A stretch of 64,000 nt of DNA from Theristus sp. LFF4_11 (lineage: Eukaryota; Nematoda; Chromadorea; Monhysterida; Xyalidae): contig JASANC010002838.1 in assembly GCA_030248135.1 (NCBI GenBank), forward strand, positions 1-64,000, in the 5' to 3' direction. This document shows, piece after piece, positions 1 through 10,165 of the stretch. The notes under the pieces are model-generated. The model worked only from the letters and a program-made list of their open reading frames with translations. It was not told the DNA's origin and did not search any database. The first letter of the stretch is position 1. The number at the start of each line of letters is the position of its first letter. The position numbers and the translations under genes were made by a program.

Positions 1-338
1 CCCAATTGCCATTGATTGTTGTGCACTCTATTGTAGGAGCCCTGGACTTGAATTCCATGTATCTCCGATATTTTCGCTTTCATAAAAATGCTTTCATGAA
101 TAGGTTTCTATTTCCTAGAAAACATATGTTTTGGCTAGATATTAGCAGCGATTAGGTTTGTTTTTGAGTGGTGAACTTACAGGTTTCACTAAAACAGAAA
201 TCAATGATTAAATCCAGTAGAACCAATTTTAACTTGAGTAACAAACCAAAGTGTCATGCGTTTCCCTCCGTCTCCACTGAAAACGTAAAGGCGCAATCGT
301 GCAGCAGTATTGTAGTGACGCGTAGGTGTTCTAAAACA
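1..338. other. Left edge, no gene recognised
   Basis: No splice-flanked coding exon or named repeat is visible here. The only open frames are short and lack an ATG or homology that I recognise. Confidence 0.5.
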
Positions 339-1166
339 GACAAGTCGTACTCATAAAATGCTTAGATCAACTGATTGGTCTGCCGTGAGGGAGGCTGCTC
401 ACACTCCGCACCCTTCTTTTTTCGTGGATCTGGATTCTATTGAAACGTGTTTCTTTTGAATGAGTCAAAATTTCCGCACCCTTTTCATGTTAAAAACAAA
501 CTCAAAGGGTTGAAAATGCCATGAAATTCAGATTTTTTTATTTAACAGCTCAAAATGACATTTTTTATTGGACGATGACACGATGACGTCGTCGCTTACA
601 TCCGTGTGAGTGAACTGAAAGACAAAGCCTGATAGGAGTGCGCTGTGTAGCCAGCTGAAGGGGGGCTTCATTCCTAGCTGCCTGATCGACACCCGTGTCC
701 GCAATTAAAAATGCGTTCCCGACTTCGCGGACGACGACGACGACGACGACACGACAACGACTTTGCTTTTTCATCCTTCACTTTCACCGTTTTCGCGTTG
801 TTTTTGGTAAGCTGCTGTGTTCAGTTATCTAGATACTTGGTGCACGCAGCAAACCATGCTCTGCGCACTCCTCTCAGGCTTTTGTCTTTCATGTTCACAC
901 GCAAAAAATTAAGCGGCGACGTCGTCGTCGTCATCAGACAAAACATACAATTTGAGTTGTTGATTGGTAAAAAATTCGAATTTTGCAGTCTCTGACATTT
1001 TCAGTTTACTTTTTTAAAGGTGAAAAAGGGGTGCTAAATTCGCACTCATTCAAAAGAAACACGTTTCAATAGAATCCAGATCCACGAAAAAAGAAGGGGT
1101 GCGGAGTGTGAGCAGCCTCCCTCGGCCGACCAATCAGCTGATTCCACATATTATTGAGTTCGACTG
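339..1166. mobile_element. TIR element, family A long form (non-autonomous)
   Basis: About 830 bp bounded by inverted arms of roughly 130 bp. The left arm (about 339-490) and right arm (about 1020-1166) share the GCTGATTGG-type motif, a GCTGCTCACACTCCGCACCC-type block and the segment around TGGATCTGGATTCTATTGAA. The right end is GAGTTCGACTG followed by TA, matching the CAGTCGAACTC terminus of the short family-A elements. The interior carries CGACGACGAC runs near 725 and 920 and no transposase. A truncated copy lies at 5339-5838. This is inferred to be a Tc1/mariner-type non-autonomous element. Confidence 0.75.
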
Positions 1167-1322
1167 TACATAGCTACGCGGTCACTAAACACTTGCTTCA
1201 TGAAATGCCTTTTAACGTTTTGCATATCACACACAAGTACAGCAGGTTGCGTTAACGGTTGCGTAACGTTTTCTATAAATCTTCTTTCTCAAGATTGACT
1301 TTTCCAAAGCATTCGTATTCAG

Positions 1323-2508
1323 GAGAAAAGCAGCAAAGAAGCCGAGACAGCAGAGCAATCGACACAACTCGAACAGGATAACTTGAGCTTGAACAACTCA
1401 ATGGAAATTGTATCGGGAAAATGCGTGGACGCGTGGGAGGAAGATGTGACAATTGAACTTCCAAACAAATACGCGTCGCTTGGGTGCACTATCGACAAAC
1501 ATCTGAACGTGGTCCAGGTAACAGCGTGACATTGTTTTCTGCAGCATTCAAATGTCTTATGTCTAGGCGATGTTTTTGGAACATTGAATCAAAAAATTAA
1601 CAAAATAACAGATTATTTCGCGTTCACTGTCTCATCACAAACTGAAGTTCGGTGATAAAATCTTGTCAGTCAACAACACACCGGTATCTACCATGGAGCA
1701 AATTGGCAAGTTGATGAGCGAAGCAGTTGACGGAAAAGTGAAATTTCGAATTCGTCGCTCAAGCACACCAGGTGTGATGGACGTTGAAATACAGCCACCA
1801 GCACCGGGACAACCTTGGGGCTTCTTGTAAGCTAGGTTTAGCAAAATAACAAATTTGTGTTTTGTTGGAAAATGAAATCAAACTGAGCAAAAAATGCATT
1901 ATTGGCAGCATCGATCGTTTTATGACAGTGGGTCGCGTTGATAAAGGAACTCCAGCGGATCACAACTTGAAAATTGGCGACTTGATTATGCAGATCAACG
2001 GGCAGACGTTCGGCGGTGCGAACGAAGCTATGGTTCTTTTGGAACACGTCTGTTGCAGATTTCTTTTGTACATACAGAAAAAACTGAAAATGAAACTGTG
2101 CGTAATTTTTTATTAACACAGGCCGACGCGGAGCAACCGTTGAAACTTCGTATTCGTCGATCCCCAGGCGTTGTTGGACCAGAGCCAGTGATCATTGAGA
2201 TTGACAGACGCGCTGATCCAAACGCTTCGTTGGGCGCGCACGTCAACGAGCATTTGATGGTGGTCAAAGTTGACTACGGTGCATAATTATGTGAAAACAA
2301 TTAGTCACTGACAGATAGATACATAATGTTCTTCCAACCAGTACTTTTAATTCGTTAAATAAGTTAAACAGGCAGCCCTGCGGATGGAAAATTACAAGTG
2401 TACGATCAAATTTTGGAGATCAACGACAAAGTACTGAAAGACACAAAAGAAGCAAGCGCCGCCATTGCCGCAGCCGGTCTTCAGTTTCGTTTGACGGTAT
2501 CAAAATGA
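1323..2508 (+). CDS. Multi-PDZ protein, PDZ domains 1-3 (nematode-type family)
   Basis: Proposed exons are 1323-1517, 1612-1826, 1888-2047, 2122-2278 and 2372-2508 (TGA), with intron phases 0, 2, 0 and 1 that agree across each junction. The first exon is open back to an acceptor at 1322, so 1323 may not be the true 5' end; an in-frame ATG lies at 1401. Three PDZ folds can be read: one around KFGDKILSVNNTPV, one around KIGDLIMQINGQTF, and one from ASLGAHVNEH to QVYDQILEINDKVL. Each has the carboxylate loop, then a GD or YD plus I-x-x-I/V-N turn. PDZ domains bind C-terminal peptides of partner proteins as scaffolds. The arrangement resembles nematode multi-PDZ proteins (MPZ/SMZ type), but orthology is a guess. 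The donor after 2047 (GTCTGT) is the weakest junction. Confidence 0.75.
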
Positions 2509-2556
2509 ATTCGTCCGGTCCAGCCCATCATCATTCTTGTTTTCGAGTCTACACAG

Positions 2557-3499
2557 TCAGCTACAGTTTACAGAAGTTTTGAAAAGTCTGGAACTTCCTG
2601 GCCACGAAATGCTATATTTATTAACAAACGGCCAGCACGATTCATTTGAACCAGGTTCGCCCGCACCTCGCATCGGCGCTTGATCTGTTGACGGCGACGC
2701 CGGTGGCGCACAAGCCTGGCTCAACCTCCATTGACACAGTGATTCCAGCCACTCGAGAGAAAAACAACGTGCGCCGTCTCCCTGGATATGATTACTTCTT
2801 AGCAACATTCATTTTCCAACCAGGACAAAGAATCGGCCTGACACTGACGACGGATAAGCACAAACGGGTGTTGGTGGTTGACATTGAAGAAGACTCGCTT
2901 GTTGAACCGGTGTTAAGAAAAGGTAACATTATATAAGCTTGCAATTAGTGTCTCCCTTCGCACTAAAAATTAAAGCGTTTGGATCTTTTGTAGATCATAT
3001 TGTTATTTTATTTGGAGGTGATCGCGTTTTGGATGTTGATGGTGTGCGCGTCTCTGACAAGGATGAGGCGTGCAAACGGATCAGACAAAGTTGCAAGAAG
3101 AACAAACGATTCACAATGGTCATTGAGCGTCCAGTGACGGAGGAAGCAGAGAGAAACATCAAGACACAACTGTCACTGATTGGTGCAGTTCCATCGTCAG
3201 TCGTAATGCCGCCAGATCTTGTCAACATCAAAGATGTGGTATTTTGTTAGAAATCTGGAAATTCTGAATCAAACAATATTTTCAAAACAATGCAAAGTAT
3301 TCAGGCGGCCGCAGCAGCTGCACAGGCGGGCCCTGTTAAAGGAATCATTCGTGACAAACCAGGCCCCGACGACAAGCAACAAAGGAAACCAAAACTCAAA
3401 TCACAACACGAAACAGTAGCCATTCCACGCGACACACCTGAAAACAAACAACTTCGCTCGGTGCCAAAAGCTGACCAACCTCCACCATCAAAATTTTAA
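2557..3499 (+). CDS. PDZ protein with low-complexity C-terminal tail (second gene or 3' part of the preceding one)
   Basis: Proposed exons are 2557-2654, 2824-2922, 3018-3238 and 3305-3499 (TAA), with phases that agree internally (1, 1, 0). The product has a PDZ domain starting at GQRIGLTLTTDKHK and running through VLRKGDRVLDVDGVRV to KKNKRFTMVIERP. After it comes an Ala-rich stretch and a Lys/Pro/Gln-rich, probably disordered tail ending PPPSKF. The 5' end is unresolved: the first exon needs a phase-2 donor, and the upstream exon (2372-2508) offers none before its TGA. Either this is a separate tandem gene with a missing start exon, or one gene is split by an assembly indel. The tail and the ERPV block recall C. 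elegans sperm PDZ proteins (SMZ); this is recollection, not a search. Confidence 0.65.
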
Positions 3500-3676
3500 C
3501 CAACTCATACGATACTTCTCTCACATCCCGTAAAAATTTACTGTGCTATAAATGCCGTACTGGTTACAAAGTGTGCTTCATTATCATCTTATCTCTCAAA
3601 ATATAATGCATAATCAGAGTGAGTGAATACTGTGATCTACATGTATTTTTTGTTCATGCAGTGTCCGTTTTAAACA

Positions 3677-3783
3677 AAAGGTTTATGACTGTACGAAACT
3701 ATCTAACTCCTAACTCTCTTTGGACAATACAAAAGCACGGTTATATATCACAGATCACATGAATAATCGCCTATTATCTACTT
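3677..3783 (+). repeat. 105-bp direct repeat, copy 1
   Basis: The block beginning AAAAGGTTTATGACTGTACG and ending ATAATCGCCTATTATCTACT recurs almost unchanged at 4938-5043 in the same orientation. This copy lies just 3' of the PDZ gene, probably in or near its 3' UTR. Confidence 0.9.
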
Positions 3784-3868
3784 CTCCCTCCTCAACGAAC
3801 AAAGAAGGAAAAGCAGTTGACATTGAAGAAGTAGAAATATGATCACGGAGGTAAATTGTCGTTTTTGG

Positions 3869-4777
3869 TTACTTTTTTGTGCACGGAACGTTGATCAACA
3901 TCGTTGGCGAACGGAACCCTGAACTGCGCTCATGTACACCAAGCCAACGCCTTGAACTGCACCCACTGATCATTGTTGGCGACCGAATGCCTGAACCGCG
4001 AACGTGACGCCCGAATTGACACTGCCTTTGAACACATCGCGCCACGCCACATCGCCACGGCTGGACCACATCACTTGAACGAACGTCATGACAGCGCTGC
4101 CCAATCGACCGGCAACACGGTTCCTGCTCACGCTGCAACACTTGCCATTGCACATCAAAGCCGATTTGACGGAAAAGAATTCGTGGGGATAGGGGTTCAC
4201 AGGGAGGGGGTAGACTGATCTCAACCGTTTCACACTTCTGAACTCGAGCAGGAGCCACCTTTTCTAATTTTGCTGTTTCAATTTTCACCGTGCTCTGAAC
4301 TTCTACCGCCGCTACTTCAATCCTCTTCACTGACTTCTCTTCCCGCACAACTGACGTTTCCTTGGCTTCCATTGATTCAACCTTCTTTTTCTTCACGACC
4401 TTCTTCACTTTCCTTTCTCTAATCTTCACTGCTACAATCTTCTTTGGCAACTGTTCCTTCATTATAATTCGCTGAACTTTTTTCTTTTTCACTTTCAAGG
4501 CTACTTCTGTTGCTCGGTGTTTCTTTTTTTCTTTTTCTACTTCCATCATTCTCGGCATGTTCCACGCCACAAAATCAAAGAACGGGACGAACCACCGTAA
4601 TCCTGCTTCCACTTCGCGCATGTAGTTGTTGGCGTAGCAGTCGATCACCTTTTTCTCTTCTTTTGAACAACAATTGTATCGGATCAACGCCATATCCTCA
4701 CCGTAGCCATATTCAGACCAGTATTCATCTTTGCACCAAATAACTCTGCCATCTTTGCCGAGACCTCACGGTTCATC
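3869..4777 (-). CDS. Lysine-rich ORF, unrecognised (probably partial gene or captured fragment)
   Basis: An open frame of about 300 codons. It is open upstream of its first ATG (4693) back to a TGA near 4778, so a spliced 5' exon is possible. The upstream part reads ICWCKD-like, then a Tyr-rich EYWSEYGYGED patch and RYNCCSKEE, giving a small Cys cluster. An aromatic segment (LRWFVPFFDFVAWN) follows near residues 34-47 from the ATG, then about 110 residues dominated by Lys, Glu and Val (KVKKKKVQ, KKVVKKKKV). The C-terminal third contains two loose repeats of the form G-I/F-RSPTM and may be fortuitous read-through. The ORF sits entirely between two 105-bp direct repeats. No function is assigned. 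Confidence 0.4.
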
Positions 4778-4937
4778 AGCCATCATATCGGGTCTTCACT
4801 TTTTAAGTCGCACCTCTTTGGGCATAAAGCGACAACAAAACTATCACCACACACAACAGCAGCAACCTGACTCCTCAGAAGCCGAAGGTCGGTCACGATG
4901 ACCGCCTTGGCGCGTGTTCTTCAGTCGGCTCACCACA

Positions 4938-5043
4938 AAAGGTTTATGTCTGTACGAAACTATCTAACTCCTAACTCTCTTTGGACAATACAAAAGCACG
5001 GTTATATATCACAGATCACATGAATAATCGCCTATTATCTACT
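4938..5043 (+). repeat. 105-bp direct repeat, copy 2
   Basis: Near-identical to 3677-3783, with one visible change near the start (TATGTCTG instead of TATGACTG). Together the copies bracket about 1.15 kb that carries the Lys-rich ORF. Confidence 0.9.
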
Positions 5044-5077
5044 TTAATAAAAGAAAATGGCAGCTAAATGCCCGTTC

Positions 5078-5240
5078 ATACTAGACGTATGCAGACGTAC
5101 GTCGACATACGTTCATATGAACGAAGACGTGCGTTAAAGTGTCGTGCTGTATCATTTTAGGATTTGCGCTCGTTCATACAGACGTACGTCGACGTACGTC
5201 TGCATACGTCTGGTAGGAACGAAGACGTGCCTGGCCGGGC
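5078..5240. mobile_element. Palindromic ACGTACGT-rich element, copy 1
   Basis: Contains nested palindromes of the type GACGTACGTCGACGTACGTC and CGTTCATATGAACG, ending with GAACGAAGACGTGC. A second copy in inverted orientation lies at about 11325-11470. The shared core includes the TTAAAGTGTCGTGCTGTATC segment. It has no coding capacity and looks like a small foldback element. Confidence 0.75.
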
Positions 5241-5338
5241 GTGGCCGTATGAACCCGACGTCACTTTACAAACTTCCCAAAATGTACGTACGGCTCCGAT
5301 CAAAAAATTGCGGGTGCTGATGCGAAAATTTTATTCTA

Positions 5339-5838
5339 CAGTCGAACTCAATAATATGTGGAATCAACTGATTGGTCGGCCGAGGGGAGGCTGCTCACAC
5401 TTCGCACCCTTCTTTTTTCGTGGATCTGGATTCTATTGAAACGTGTTTCTTTTGAATGAATGTGAATTTTCCGCACCCTTTTCATGCTAAAAATAAACGC
5501 AAAGGGTTGGAGACTGCGAAATTCAGATTTTTTTATTCAACAGCTCAAAATGCAGTTTTTTGTTTGATGACGACGACGACGACGTCGTCGCTTAATGTTT
5601 GGTGTGAACTGAAAGACAAAAACCTGAAACGAGTGTGCTGTGTATGGTTTGCTGCGTGCACCAAGTAAATGAACACAGCAGCTTACCAAACACAACTTGA
5701 AAACGGTGAAAATGAAATATAAAATCAAAGTCGTCGTCGTGTCGTAGTCGTCCGTGAAATCGGAACGCATTTTTTTAATTGCGGACGCATGTCGATCGGT
5801 CTGCTAGGAATGAAACCAACTTCGGCTGGCTACACAGG
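5339..5838. mobile_element. Truncated copy of the 339-1166 TIR element
   Basis: Starts TA-CAGTCGAACTCAATAATATG and shares the arm with GCTGCTCACACTTCGCACCC and the TGGATCTGGATTCTATTGAA block. It then matches the interior of the first copy in reverse orientation (the CGACGACGACG runs and the CAAAGTCGTCGTCGTG region). Homology stops near 5838 at GGCTGGCTACACA, where unrelated C/G-rich sequence begins, so one arm is missing. Confidence 0.8.
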
Positions 5839-5839
5839 C

Positions 5840-6530
5840 AACCCTACGTGGGACCCCTCCCCATGGGGATCCCATGGGGGGTGCATTTTTTCAAAATTTT
5901 CTGAGGGGGGTGCACCCCCTCTACCCCCCATGATATTTTTCGCTTAAATTTTGAAGGAAAAACGCTAAATTTTGCTGCAAAATCTTTGAAATTACAATGA
6001 AGAATGTCAAGTTATCATATATTCAGCTTATATTATGGACTTTATAGACAAAAAATCAGGATTTTCAAAAAAAAATTTGGGGTGTGGGTGCAGAAAATTG
6101 TGTCGTGGGGGTGTGGGGGGGGGGGGGGTCGGCCATATTTTCGAGGGAGGGTGCCCAGTTTTAGGGGGTTGGCACGGTGCCCCCCCCCCCACCCCCCCAC
6201 CCGACGGTCTCTGGTGCTCTGGGGGGGGGGTCATAGTTGTTCCAGAGCGGGGGGGGGGGGTTGGGGGGGCCGATACAGATAGCTGGAGCAAATTTTCTAG
6301 ATAGATAGATAGCACCGTCGGGTGGGGGGGGGAGGGGTGGGGGGCACCGTGCCACCCCCCCCCCCTAAAACCGGGCACCCCCCCCCCCATCGCACTCCCC
6401 ATAGTTGTTCTAGGGGGGGCCTGCCCCCCCAAATTATTTTGCTGTTTTTATAGCTTTTTAGCGTTTTAGCTATCTATCTATCTATCAAATTTCAAAATTT
6501 TGACCGCCCCCCCCCGTGGGGTTGCCCTTC
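5840..6530. repeat. C/G homopolymer-rich low-complexity tract with TATC microsatellites
   Basis: Runs of 6-12 C or G recur throughout (for example 6113-6128, 6181-6195, 6250-6260, 6350-6365), mixed with ATAGATAGATAG and CTATCTATCTATC arrays. The end block, AGCTATCTATCTATC followed by TTTTGACCGCCCCCC, resembles 57950-57990, so this is a dispersed repeat type. The overlapping Pro/Gly-rich open frames are not credible genes. Homopolymer lengths may be inaccurate in the assembly. Confidence 0.75.
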
Positions 6531-6574
6531 TTTTCTAAAAACCGACACGCTCGTTGTCGGACATTGCTAAAACA

Positions 6575-6665
6575 GACCTGATTCAAATCTTAATCCTAAA
6601 GCCTAATCCTAAGTCAAACCTGATCCTGACCTAATCCTAACCTAAGCCAAGCCTTTTCAAGAAGG
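6575..6665. repeat. Degenerate TCCTAA/TTAGGA tract
   Basis: Imperfect repeats of CTAATCCTAA and CCTGATCCTGA. The reverse-complement form (TTAGGATTAGGATTAGG) occurs at 10025-10060, and a decayed form at about 63940-63955. It resembles interstitial telomere-like sequence but is not a clean TTAGGC array. Confidence 0.6.
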
Positions 6666-6911
6666 AAGATGTCAGAACAATTGCGCTTTGAACAAGTTTT
6701 TGTTGGGGCCGGAGCGTGTGCAGGCACGCTAGTGGATCATGAGCATGAGGATGCCGATGCCCGTGCGCGTGCGTTTTAAAAAAGAAGCGCCAGGCCCCCG
6801 CGTCCCCCCCCCCAAAATTTTCCAGCTATCTATTTGGAAAATTTGCTCCAGCTATCTATATCGCCCCCCCCAACCCCAACCCCTCGGCTCTGGAACAACT
6901 ATGCCGTCTTT

Positions 6912-7106
6912 TAGGCGGGAATTCAAAAAAAAAAACACTCAAAACAGTTGAAAAACAACGGGAAATGGTCAGAGTTTGTTGAATATGAATCAAAACAATC
7001 AATCTAAGCAATTTGGTCGCCAATTTTTTGAATGGCGGGAAATTTAAAATTCAAATTTCTAAAAGATAAAAGACGACTGAAAATAACTTTGTTTGTTGAA
7101 CATCGA
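6912..7106 (+). repeat. Left arm of a 2.4-kb inverted repeat
   Basis: From GGCGGGAATTCAAAAA through CAATCTAAGCAATTTGGTCG to AACTTTGTTTGTTGAACATC. The same sequence appears reverse-complemented at about 9149-9340. The arms are close to 190 bp and differ at only a few bases. Confidence 0.85.
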
Positions 7107-7234
7107 AAAAAATGGTTAATGTGCTGACTGCCTGAACAAAGACTGCGGTACCATTATTTTTATTCGGTCTCGACACGATCTTCATGAAAATGCTTCTAAT
7201 CGTCGGTAGCATGTACCTAATATTTCCAAATATA

Positions 7235-7685
7235 CCGTATTACCCCCATTAAACCCCCCCACCATTAATCCCCCCACCAATAAACCCCCACCCCCCCGAC
7301 CAGTTTCCGAATAATCCCCCCCACAAACAATCCCCCATGGGGGATTATTGGAGACCTGTTTGAAACACATACCCAGCGAATTCAGTGGCTGGTTGCAGTG
7401 AAAATGATGAAATTGTGCTACCAAAGTCCCCAAATGGGTGAGTTAATAGTAATTTCATTACAAAAGGCTGTTATAAAAGGAAATTTCTATGTAGAGTAGA
7501 AGTTTCTGCGACTTTCTTGCCTGCCATGCAATGTATTTTTGCCATTTTTCAACAAACCCCCACCCCTAGAATTTTTTGTAAAATAAACCCCCCCCCCACC
7601 AATAATCCCCCCCACCAATAAACCCCCACCCCTAAAAGTCGCTGACGTATTAATCCCCCATGGGGGTTTATTGGGGGTAATACGG
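7235..7685. mobile_element. TIR element, CCGTATTACCCCC family, copy 1
   Basis: Begins TA-CCGTATTACCCCCATTAAA and ends TTTATTGGGGGTAATACGG-TA, about 451 bp. The interior is low-complexity (AATAAACCCCC and its complement) around a unique core with TTCTGCGACTTTCTTGCCTG. The same core occurs, inverted, in the copy at 34847-35312. The flanking TA is consistent with a Tc1/mariner-type target duplication. No ORF is credible. Confidence 0.85.
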
Positions 7686-7689
7686 TATT

Positions 7690-8424
7690 TCCAAAAGCCA
7701 TGCAGTATGATGAACAGAATGTTGAAATTACGACAGTGTTGCTCAAAACAATCACCTATATGCGTGCAGTAGTAGTGCCACAGGTTTTGTTAAGTCCGTT
7801 AAATGTCCGTAGTTTTGTTAATTGTGCTCCGTAAAACCTCCGTAAATGTCCCTACTTTTGTGTCAAGAACCAAACTAAATTGGTTTTTGAATTTTTCCTT
7901 TCCTGTGTTATACTGGATATGAAGGAGGAGTAACTGCAGATGCAGCTCGCTACTTTTAACAATGATGTTTGACAATAAACCCTTTTTTCTGGCAACATAA
8001 AAACGTTAATGATAGAATTATTTGTATTGACTCGATCTGACTGCAATGCATCGTCAGTAACAGCATTGTGTACGCACGTATTTCTTCAAGCTAACAGGCA
8101 ACATTTTTTAACAGCTGGTTTTAACGCCGATGAAAACGCCAGATTTTTTTTCAATGACGGTTGGGTTGAATGGTGTGTGAATGGTGTTCACTGATTTGCT
8201 GTTGATCTGGGAATATAACGCTATAGAGAAGACTGAGTTTCATTGTTGAAAAATCTGGCATTTTTATTGTCACTTGTTAATTTGTTAACGCCAGCCAGTG
8301 TTTTTAAACGCTGATGAAACCGATACAACTTTTTGAAATCATGATCAGCACGGTCCCGGCCTCCGGTCACAGAATAAAGTCGCATTCTAAAATGTGAATC
8401 CAGATCCACCTTTATAAAAATGCA
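7690..8424. other. Interior of inverted-repeat structure, no gene resolved
   Basis: Holds a TCCGTAGTTTTGTTAA-type short repeat (about 7795-7860, also seen at 9428-9600) and two opposed segments around AACGCCAGA (about 8130 and 8260). Short open frames on both strands show no recognised domain. Confidence 0.4.
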
Positions 8425-8930
8425 CTACTGAACCTGATGTGGCGGCCCATCAGCCGCGTGCTCAGTGACCAGGTTTTTGTATATGTTGCTGTCATCTTTT
8501 CTGCTTGGTTTAGCCAGGATTTCGTCCGCAACAAGTCCACTTGATCGATAGAAAGTCTGATTGCCATAGCGGCGGTTGCCATGTGGCGCTTCTACACAAA
8601 CGGACGCGTCACCAGTATAATGGATGACAATGTGCTGGGGGTTATCGACAAAAAAGTAATCCCGCCTTGCAAATGCGTATTGCCTGACGCCACGGTTCGC
8701 TGGATATGACGTGATCTTCATCATTGCACGACCGGCGTTTTTCAGACAGACGATTTTGTCAACGCGCAAGTTGTACATGTCAGCACGCAGATATTTTCTG
8801 ATCACGCTCTTCAAGTCTTCTACACTTCGAGTCGTGACATCAGCTGGAACTTTGTAGACAAAAAGTGAACCAGCGTCTGGCTTCATTGGCGGTATGAGTT
8901 CCAGGTTGACGCGCTGTTCTACGGGGTTGC
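8425..8930 (-). CDS. Unrecognised ORF, probably an exon, inside the 2.4-kb inverted repeat
   Basis: The frame is open from a good acceptor (TTTTTTAG at 8931-8938 on the minus strand) and contains an in-frame ATG at 8886, giving about 168 codons to a stop. The product is mixed alpha/beta in character. It starts around GSLFVYKVPADVTTRSVEDL, followed by a basic and hydrophobic stretch (KIVCLKNAGRAMMKITSYP) and ends hydrophilic. Composition and codon use look like real coding sequence, unlike the surroundings. No family is recognised. It may be a host exon or a passenger gene of the inverted-repeat element that encloses it. A CAG|GTTCAG near its end could be a donor, so further exons are possible. 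Confidence 0.45.
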
Positions 8931-8951
8931 CTAAAAAATTAGTTCTCTATA

Positions 8952-8995
8952 CAGTCCAACTCATTAACATATACAACTGGCTGATTGGCTGAGCA
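8952..8995 (+). mobile_element. Family A TIR-element end fragment
   Basis: TA followed by CAGTCCAACTCATTAACATA and CTGATTGGCTGAG, matching the family-A left end. Only one arm is visible. Confidence 0.55.
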
Positions 8996-9148
8996 AACCA
9001 CCTTCATCCACGGAATAGATAAGAGCTTTCAGATCGAAGCAACACAACAATTTTTTTCAAATCAACCAGTCCGTTTTTGCCTCTTTCTGGCGCCAATGCA
9101 CTGCTTTTACTTTCTGTGATAATCATATTTGAAGAACGGTGAAGTTCG

Positions 9149-9340
9149 ATGTTCAACAAACAAAGTTATTTTCAGTCGTCTTTTATCTTTTAGAAATTTG
9201 AATTTTAAATTTCCCTCCATTCAAAAAATTGGCGACCAAATTGCTTAGATTGATTGTTTTGATTCATATTCAACAAACTCTGATTATTTCCCATTGTTTT
9301 TCAACTGTTTTGAGTGTTTTTTGAATTCCCGCCTAAAAGA
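9149..9340 (-). repeat. Right arm of the 2.4-kb inverted repeat
   Basis: Reverse complement of 6912-7106, from GATGTTCAACAAACAAAG to GAATTCCCGCC. With the left arm it encloses about 2.04 kb. Confidence 0.85.
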
Positions 9341-9427
9341 AAAAATTTGAATTTGGCGCCCAAAATTGTTCAGGATTGATTGTATAATCGATTCCCAACC
9401 ATATCTGAACATTTCCAATCGTTTTTG

Positions 9428-9600
9428 AAAACCTCCGTATAATGTCCGTAGTTTTGTTAAGCACGCGCAGCGTGTGCTGAGAATGTAAAATTGGTGCCAT
9501 TTTTCGCTGCGCGCACCTCCGTATACGGTCCGTAGTTTTGTTAAGCGTGCGCCGTATAACCTCCGTATACGGTCCGTAGTTTTGTCAAGGGCCTGCCGTA
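9428..9600 (+). repeat. Short repeat of CCTCCGTATA-CGGTCCGTAGTTTTGTTAAG
   Basis: Three imperfect copies at about 9428, 9517 and 9558, with related sequence at 7795-7860. The middle part also contains a small palindrome, GCACGCGCAGCGTGTGC. Confidence 0.7.
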
Positions 9601-9717
9601 TCTGCATCGGAAATGGTACGCCAACCTTTGGGACGCTCAAAAACTTCATCGCAGATGTTGTTGAAGCCTGAAATCAGTCGGTAAAACGGTCCAAAATCGA
9701 CTGCTAAAGGTTTTACG

Positions 9718-9812
9718 AGGTACGATCAAAGAAAATTTTTGTTGAACTTTCAAAAAATTGTGCCAAAACTGAGATTTTCAGAGCATATTAGAAGAAAATT
9801 TTTCGATTTTTT
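9718..9812 (+). repeat. Dispersed AT-rich repeat, copy a
   Basis: Contains GAACTTTCAAAAAATTGTGC and TTTTCAGAGCATATTAGAAG. Related copies occur inverted at 10226-10320 and 10385-10482, and direct at 22441-22526. Confidence 0.6.
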
Positions 9813-9959
9813 TAAATCGTCATTTTTGTTTTTTAATTTTATTTATTTTTTATTTTTTTATTTAAATTTTGATTTTTGTTTAACAACCCTAGGTCGGCCT
9901 CGTAATGCATCATTATTAAAACAGGTGCATGTGCAGTAGCGGTGGCCCCTGCCCTTTAA

Positions 9960-10110
9960 CACAGGAAAGAAAAAAATGCAAAAACTAAATTGATCATTTT
10001 CACCTTATAAAAAAGGCTTGGCTTAGGATTAGGATTAGGTTTAGGATTAGGAACCTACAACGACTCATTGCAAGCAACCACTGATCAGAAATAAAAAAAA
10101 ATCACTTTTA
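9960..10110 (+). repeat. Dispersed repeat with TTAGGATTAGGA core, copy 1
   Basis: AAATTGATCATTTTCACCTT, then GGCTTGGCTTAGGATTAGG, then GGAACCTACAACGACT and GATCAGAAATAAAAA. The same order of blocks recurs at 63870-64000 with a decayed core. Confidence 0.8.
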
Positions 10111-10165
10111 AGTATGTATACAAATCGGTGGGCCTAGGGTTAGGGGCTTTGAAAACAAAATTTTT

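Noticed and set aside
3677..5043. LTR retrotransposon
   Set aside because: The 105-bp direct repeats are too short, lack TG...CA ends, and no reverse transcriptase, integrase or primer site is seen between them.
6004..6432. Pro/Gly-rich open frames on both strands
   Set aside because: They are translations of C and G homopolymers; frame depends on run length and no splice or start signal supports them.
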